DNA from: Gammaproteobacteria bacterium
GTDB lineage: Bacteria; Pseudomonadota; Gammaproteobacteria; GCA-001735895
DNA length: 9,316 nt
Direction: 5' to 3'
Assembly (NCBI GenBank): GCA_003645435.1
Contig: QNFD01000081.1
Location: 1 to 9,316, forward strand
Shown here in pieces: positions 6,881 to 9,316 of the stretch (position 1 is the first letter of the stretch; each line of letters starts with the position of its first letter). The notes under the pieces were generated by a model. The model saw nothing but the letters and a program-made list of their open reading frames with translations. It made no database searches and had not been told where the DNA came from. A program made the translations under genes and the position numbers.

Positions 6881-9316
6881 TTACTCGTTCTCGAGGAGCT
6901 GCTGGAAACCTGCATTGCCTGACACAAGTTCTGTGTATGGCTGATTGGCCACCAGTTTTCCGCGTTCCATGACGATTACAGAATCGAATTTTTCAGCCAG
7001 TTGAGTGCGCGTCAATACCCAGAATATGCCTCGTGATTTCATTTCTTCGCGTACCCGACCGATCAGTCGTCGCTCTGATGCGGTGTCCAGGCTTGACAGT
7101 GCCTCGTTCACAATGAGTAGATCCGGCGCCTTGATCAGGCAACGCACCAGCCCCAGTTTTTGTTTTTGCGCCATAGACAGGCGCGAACCGCCAACACCTA
7201 CCTCGTAGGCCAGTCCTGCCTCGGTGATATCGGTACGCAAATCCAGGGAGCCGATAACATCGGCGATCAATTTGTGAATTTTTGCCTGCGCGTTGGCCTG
7301 GCCGTAGGCGAGCCTGCCGAACAGAATATTATCCTGTATGGATATGCGGGGGTTGTACTGAGTTTCGTCGAAAAACTCGATACCCAGATTATTTTCGGCA
7401 GCCTGCGCACGGATTCGTTTTCGTGCCAGCAGGATGCGCTTCTGAATCGATTCGTTGATTAATCCCAGTCGATGCCTGGCCACTACCAGCTTAAAGGGCA
7501 GGGATAACAGGCTAATTCTATCGCTGTCACTAATCGACGCGGGCTCCTGTCCCTGGGTTCTACTCAGCAGTTGCTGGAATTCCGGCAGGTCGTCGGAACT
7601 AATAAAACTGAACTGTTCAAAAAGTTTGCTATCCGGCTCCACATCCGAGAATAAATCGAGCATGATTTCAGCAATCTGTTTGCCCGCGGCAAGAAAGTCA
7701 TCGCTGAGATCGCCTTCGTCGAGTACCCGGCGAATATACGGGTTTTCGGCCAGGTTTCCAGCATCGATCGAATCGTCATAGATAGTGCCGAACAACAGGT
7801 TATCGGCTACCGTCAGGTTGGTGTTGTAGAGATCCTGGTCAAATGGTTCAACCAGGCGTTTGTAAGTCGGTTGGCCGAGCAGATCGCGTAACTGGTTGCG
7901 TGCCAGCATGATACGACGTGGCAGGTCGGCAAACTGGGTTTGATCGACATGTGATAGCAGGCCATATTCATATATATCGTCGGCAAGCTCGACAATTTCC
8001 AGCAGTTGGTGAACGCGTTGGTTGAACTGGGCTTCATTTTCAATACCAATCGCGGCGTAATCTATCCAATCGTCATCCAAACTATGGACTGAGCTGCCCG
8101 CCCTGGTGGCAAGTTCGATATCCTGTGCGCGTTGCTTTGTATCCTCGGTTTGGCTATTCGAAATCGGATGGTGTTTGAGTGGATAAAGTAGACTATCGCG
8201 CACCGTACCGGTAAAAAAAAAGGGATTTTGCCCCGCATAAGAAATTCTTCGGCCTACCAGTGCCTCGGGCATCTCCGACATTTTTTTTGTGCCGATCGTA
8301 ATCACGCCGACGGTGGGGTTGATAAGCCTGGAAATTAAACCGGCGAGCTCGTCTTTGCCGCTATTGCTTAAACCGACCGCGGCTATATGCGCATCGAGTG
8401 CGAGCCTGAAGCTGGCATTGTCAATGCTAAGATACAGGCCATCTTCGGAATAACTAATGGCAGTGGCCCGGATATCCTCCCCGGGCAGTTCGTTTGCGCC
8501 GGGATCACTGTTTATTAGTGATAGTTCGCTCAGGCCCTGTGGGTTGAACTGTTCGATAATCTGGGTATATTTAACCTTGACATCTTCCTTGCGTTGATAA
8601 TAGCGCAGCAACTCTTTCCAGGGACCTGCCAAATCTTTGTAGGCAACCAGTACCGCCACCATCGAGCCGATGGACAGGTCCCCCCGTAAAACAAAATAAC
8701 CGCCAGCCGAGTAAAAGAAAAACGGGGTTAACTGGGCGATAAAGTTGTTCAGAAACTTGATGAAAAACTTGCGTCGAAAAATAGCAAATCGAATTCGGTA
8801 AATGATACCGAGGCGATGACCAATTTGCGCTCGCTCGTAGTGGCTGGTGTCGTTGGTATGCACCTCGCTGATGCCGGTGACCGTTTCTCCGATTCGTCCC
8901 GATAGACTGCGCACCATAGACACGCGTTCCTTGGCCAACATGTTGACTCGTTTTTGCAGCCTGGGTATGACGTACAATTGAAACGGGTACAGTGCTATTG
9001 CCGCGAGGCCGAGATATGTATCCTGCTGGAAAATAAAAAATAGATAGGTAAATAGTATGCCACCCTGGAACACTGGCAGGGTATAGGATTCGCCGATAAA
9101 TTCCCCCAGGGGTTCGGTTTCGGCAGTAATCATCGGGATTAGCTCACCCTGGGAAACACGCTTAAAATGGGGTACCGGAAATCTCAGAATACGTTCGTAT
9201 AACTCGTAACGAAAACGCCACAACAGCATTTCGCCGAGGGCGCCGCGATATACGTTAATGAAGTATTTGATTCCGCCATTGACCAGGACCGCGAACAGGA
9301 AGCCAAAACTTAGTAG
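6881..9316 (-). CDS. ABC exporter-like fused membrane/ATPase protein with degenerate motifs and large insert, 5' end cut by window edge
   Basis: Residues are counted from the first visible codon at 9316; 811 are visible and the frame is open to the edge. The ATG at 9229 is internal to the membrane domain, so the start lies to the right. Membrane helices appear near 1-20, 79-97, 100-119, 189-211 and 215-229, with the exporter-type connection LRFPVPHFKRVSQGEL (44-59). The nucleotide-binding domain is atypical: Walker A reads GLSNSGKD (315-322; Asn for the Gly, Asp for Ser/Thr), the signature reads LSMAQ (713-717), Walker B ends Asn-Glu (737-738), and the H-loop position is Arg 770. Q-loop Gln 363 and the D-loop SSLD (741-744) remain. 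Gln to signature spans about 350 residues against roughly 60 in ordinary exporters. The frame is uninterrupted and motif spacing otherwise orderly, so this is not an obvious pseudogene. It could be a weak ATPase, a partner of another subunit, or a regulatory membrane protein; the substrate is unknown. Confidence 0.88.
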   Translation of the reverse strand, partial: LLSFGFLFAVLVNGGIKYFINVYRGALGEMLLWRFRYELYERILRFPVPHFKRVSQGELIPMITAETEPLGEFIGESYTLPVFQGGILFTYLFFIFQQDTYLGLAAIALYPFQLYVIPRLQKRVNMLAKERVSMVRSLSGRIGETVTGISEVHTNDTSHYERAQIGHRLGIIYRIRFAIFRRKFFIKFLNNFIAQLTPFFFYSAGGYFVLRGDLSIGSMVAVLVAYKDLAGPWKELLRYYQRKEDVKVKYTQIIEQFNPQGLSELSLINSDPGANELPGEDIRATAISYSEDGLYLSIDNASFRLALDAHIAAVGLSNSGKDELAGLISRLINPTVGVITIGTKKMSEMPEALVGRRISYAGQNPFFFTGTVRDSLLYPLKHHPISNSQTEDTKQRAQDIELATRAGSSVHSLDDDWIDYAAIGIENEAQFNQRVHQLLEIVELADDIYEYGLLSHVDQTQFADLPRRIMLARNQLRDLLGQPTYKRLVEPFDQDLYNTNLTVADNLLFGTIYDDSIDAGNLAENPYIRRVLDEGDLSDDFLAAGKQIAEIMLDLFSDVEPDSKLFEQFSFISSDDLPEFQQLLSRTQGQEPASISDSDRISLLSLPFKLVVARHRLGLINESIQKRILLARKRIRAQAAENNLGIEFFDETQYNPRISIQDNILFGRLAYGQANAQAKIHKLIADVIGSLDLRTDITEAGLAYEVGVGGSRLSMAQKQKLGLVRCLIKAPDLLIVNEALSSLDTASERRLIGRVREEMKSRGIFWVLTRTQLAEKFDSVIVMERGKLVANQPYTELVSGNAGFQQLLENE
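7316..7438 (-). repeat. Protein-level repeat copy 2 inside the ABC ATPase insert
   Basis: The 41 codons begin RILLARKRIR, continue through IEFFDETQYN and end IQDNILFG. This copy leads directly into the domain's real signature region, so its DNILFG is the positional equivalent of the segment normally found after the Q-loop in exporters. Confidence 0.75.
7340..8179 (-). other. About 280-residue insert in the nucleotide-binding domain
   Basis: This stretch lies between the post-Q-loop segment NPFFFTGTVRDSLLYP (residues 364-379 from the window edge) and a further segment of the same kind that leads into the signature region. It is rich in acidic residues and predicted helices. It includes DDDWIDYAAIGIENE near 414-428 and FEQFSFISSDDLPEFQQLL near 566-584, neither of which I can assign to a known domain. 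Part of it is visibly derived from the surrounding ATPase fold by duplication (see the two repeat entries). Exact boundaries are approximate. Confidence 0.7.
7787..7915 (-). repeat. Protein-level repeat copy 1 inside the ABC ATPase insert
   Basis: The 43 codons begin RIMLARNQLR, continue through VEPFDQDLYN and end VADNLLFG. They align with copy 2 with a two-residue gap, sharing RI-LAR, E-FD, YN and DN-LFG. The similarity is at protein level; DNA identity is not striking, so the duplication is old. Confidence 0.75.

Noticed and set aside
6881..9316. The exporter-like gene as a pseudogene because of its degenerate motifs
   Set aside because: There is no stop or frameshift across 2.4 kb, the hydrophobic pattern and most ATPase elements are kept, and the altered residues form coherent motifs and not scattered damage.
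1..9316. tRNA or rRNA genes, CRISPR repeats, insertion sequences or phage genes
   Set aside because: No cloverleaf, direct-repeat array, transposase or terminal inverted repeat was seen; nearly all bases are explained by the six genes.

Overview
The window holds a compact forward-strand operon for an ABC importer of the peptide/nickel/opine family (1-5940). A zinc-ribbon methyltransferase gene follows just behind it (5966-6847). A convergent reverse-strand gene for an unusual ABC exporter-like protein fills the rest (6881-9316). Base composition is near 50% GC by eye, coding is dense, overlaps are tight, and starts mix ATG and GTG. Protein style suggests a proteobacterium, most likely a free-living gammaproteobacterium. 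This is inference: no rRNA or other marker gene is present.

Region 1-5940 encodes a complete importer in the order ATPase, binding protein, permease, permease. The first gene is cut by the left edge and encodes two fused nucleotide-binding domains. It overlaps a secreted family 5 solute-binding protein (ATGA overlap). That gene overlaps a DppB-type permease by one base (TAGTG), which overlaps a DppC-type permease by four bases (GTGA). All parts needed for uptake are present and their catalytic motifs look intact. The ligand cannot be named; the family includes carriers of peptides, oligosaccharides and opines. The promoter lies left of the window.

Region 5966-6847 is a class I SAM-dependent methyltransferase with two N-terminal CxxC pairs. 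It sits 25 bases after the importer with its own ribosome binding site, so it is probably co-transcribed. Whether it acts on the imported compound is unknown.

Region 6881-9316 (reverse) is a partial gene, open through the right edge, for a fused membrane/ATPase protein. Its nucleotide-binding domain departs from consensus at Walker A, the signature motif, Walker B and the H-loop, and carries about 280 extra residues between the Q-loop and the signature. That insert is at least partly built from duplicated pieces of the same domain. I regard this as the most interesting object in the window. From memory, similar proteins occur in other proteobacteria under generic ABC transporter names, so the architecture is probably a conserved but uncharacterised family and not decay in this genome. 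No RNA genes, mobile elements, CRISPR arrays or convincing terminators were seen.
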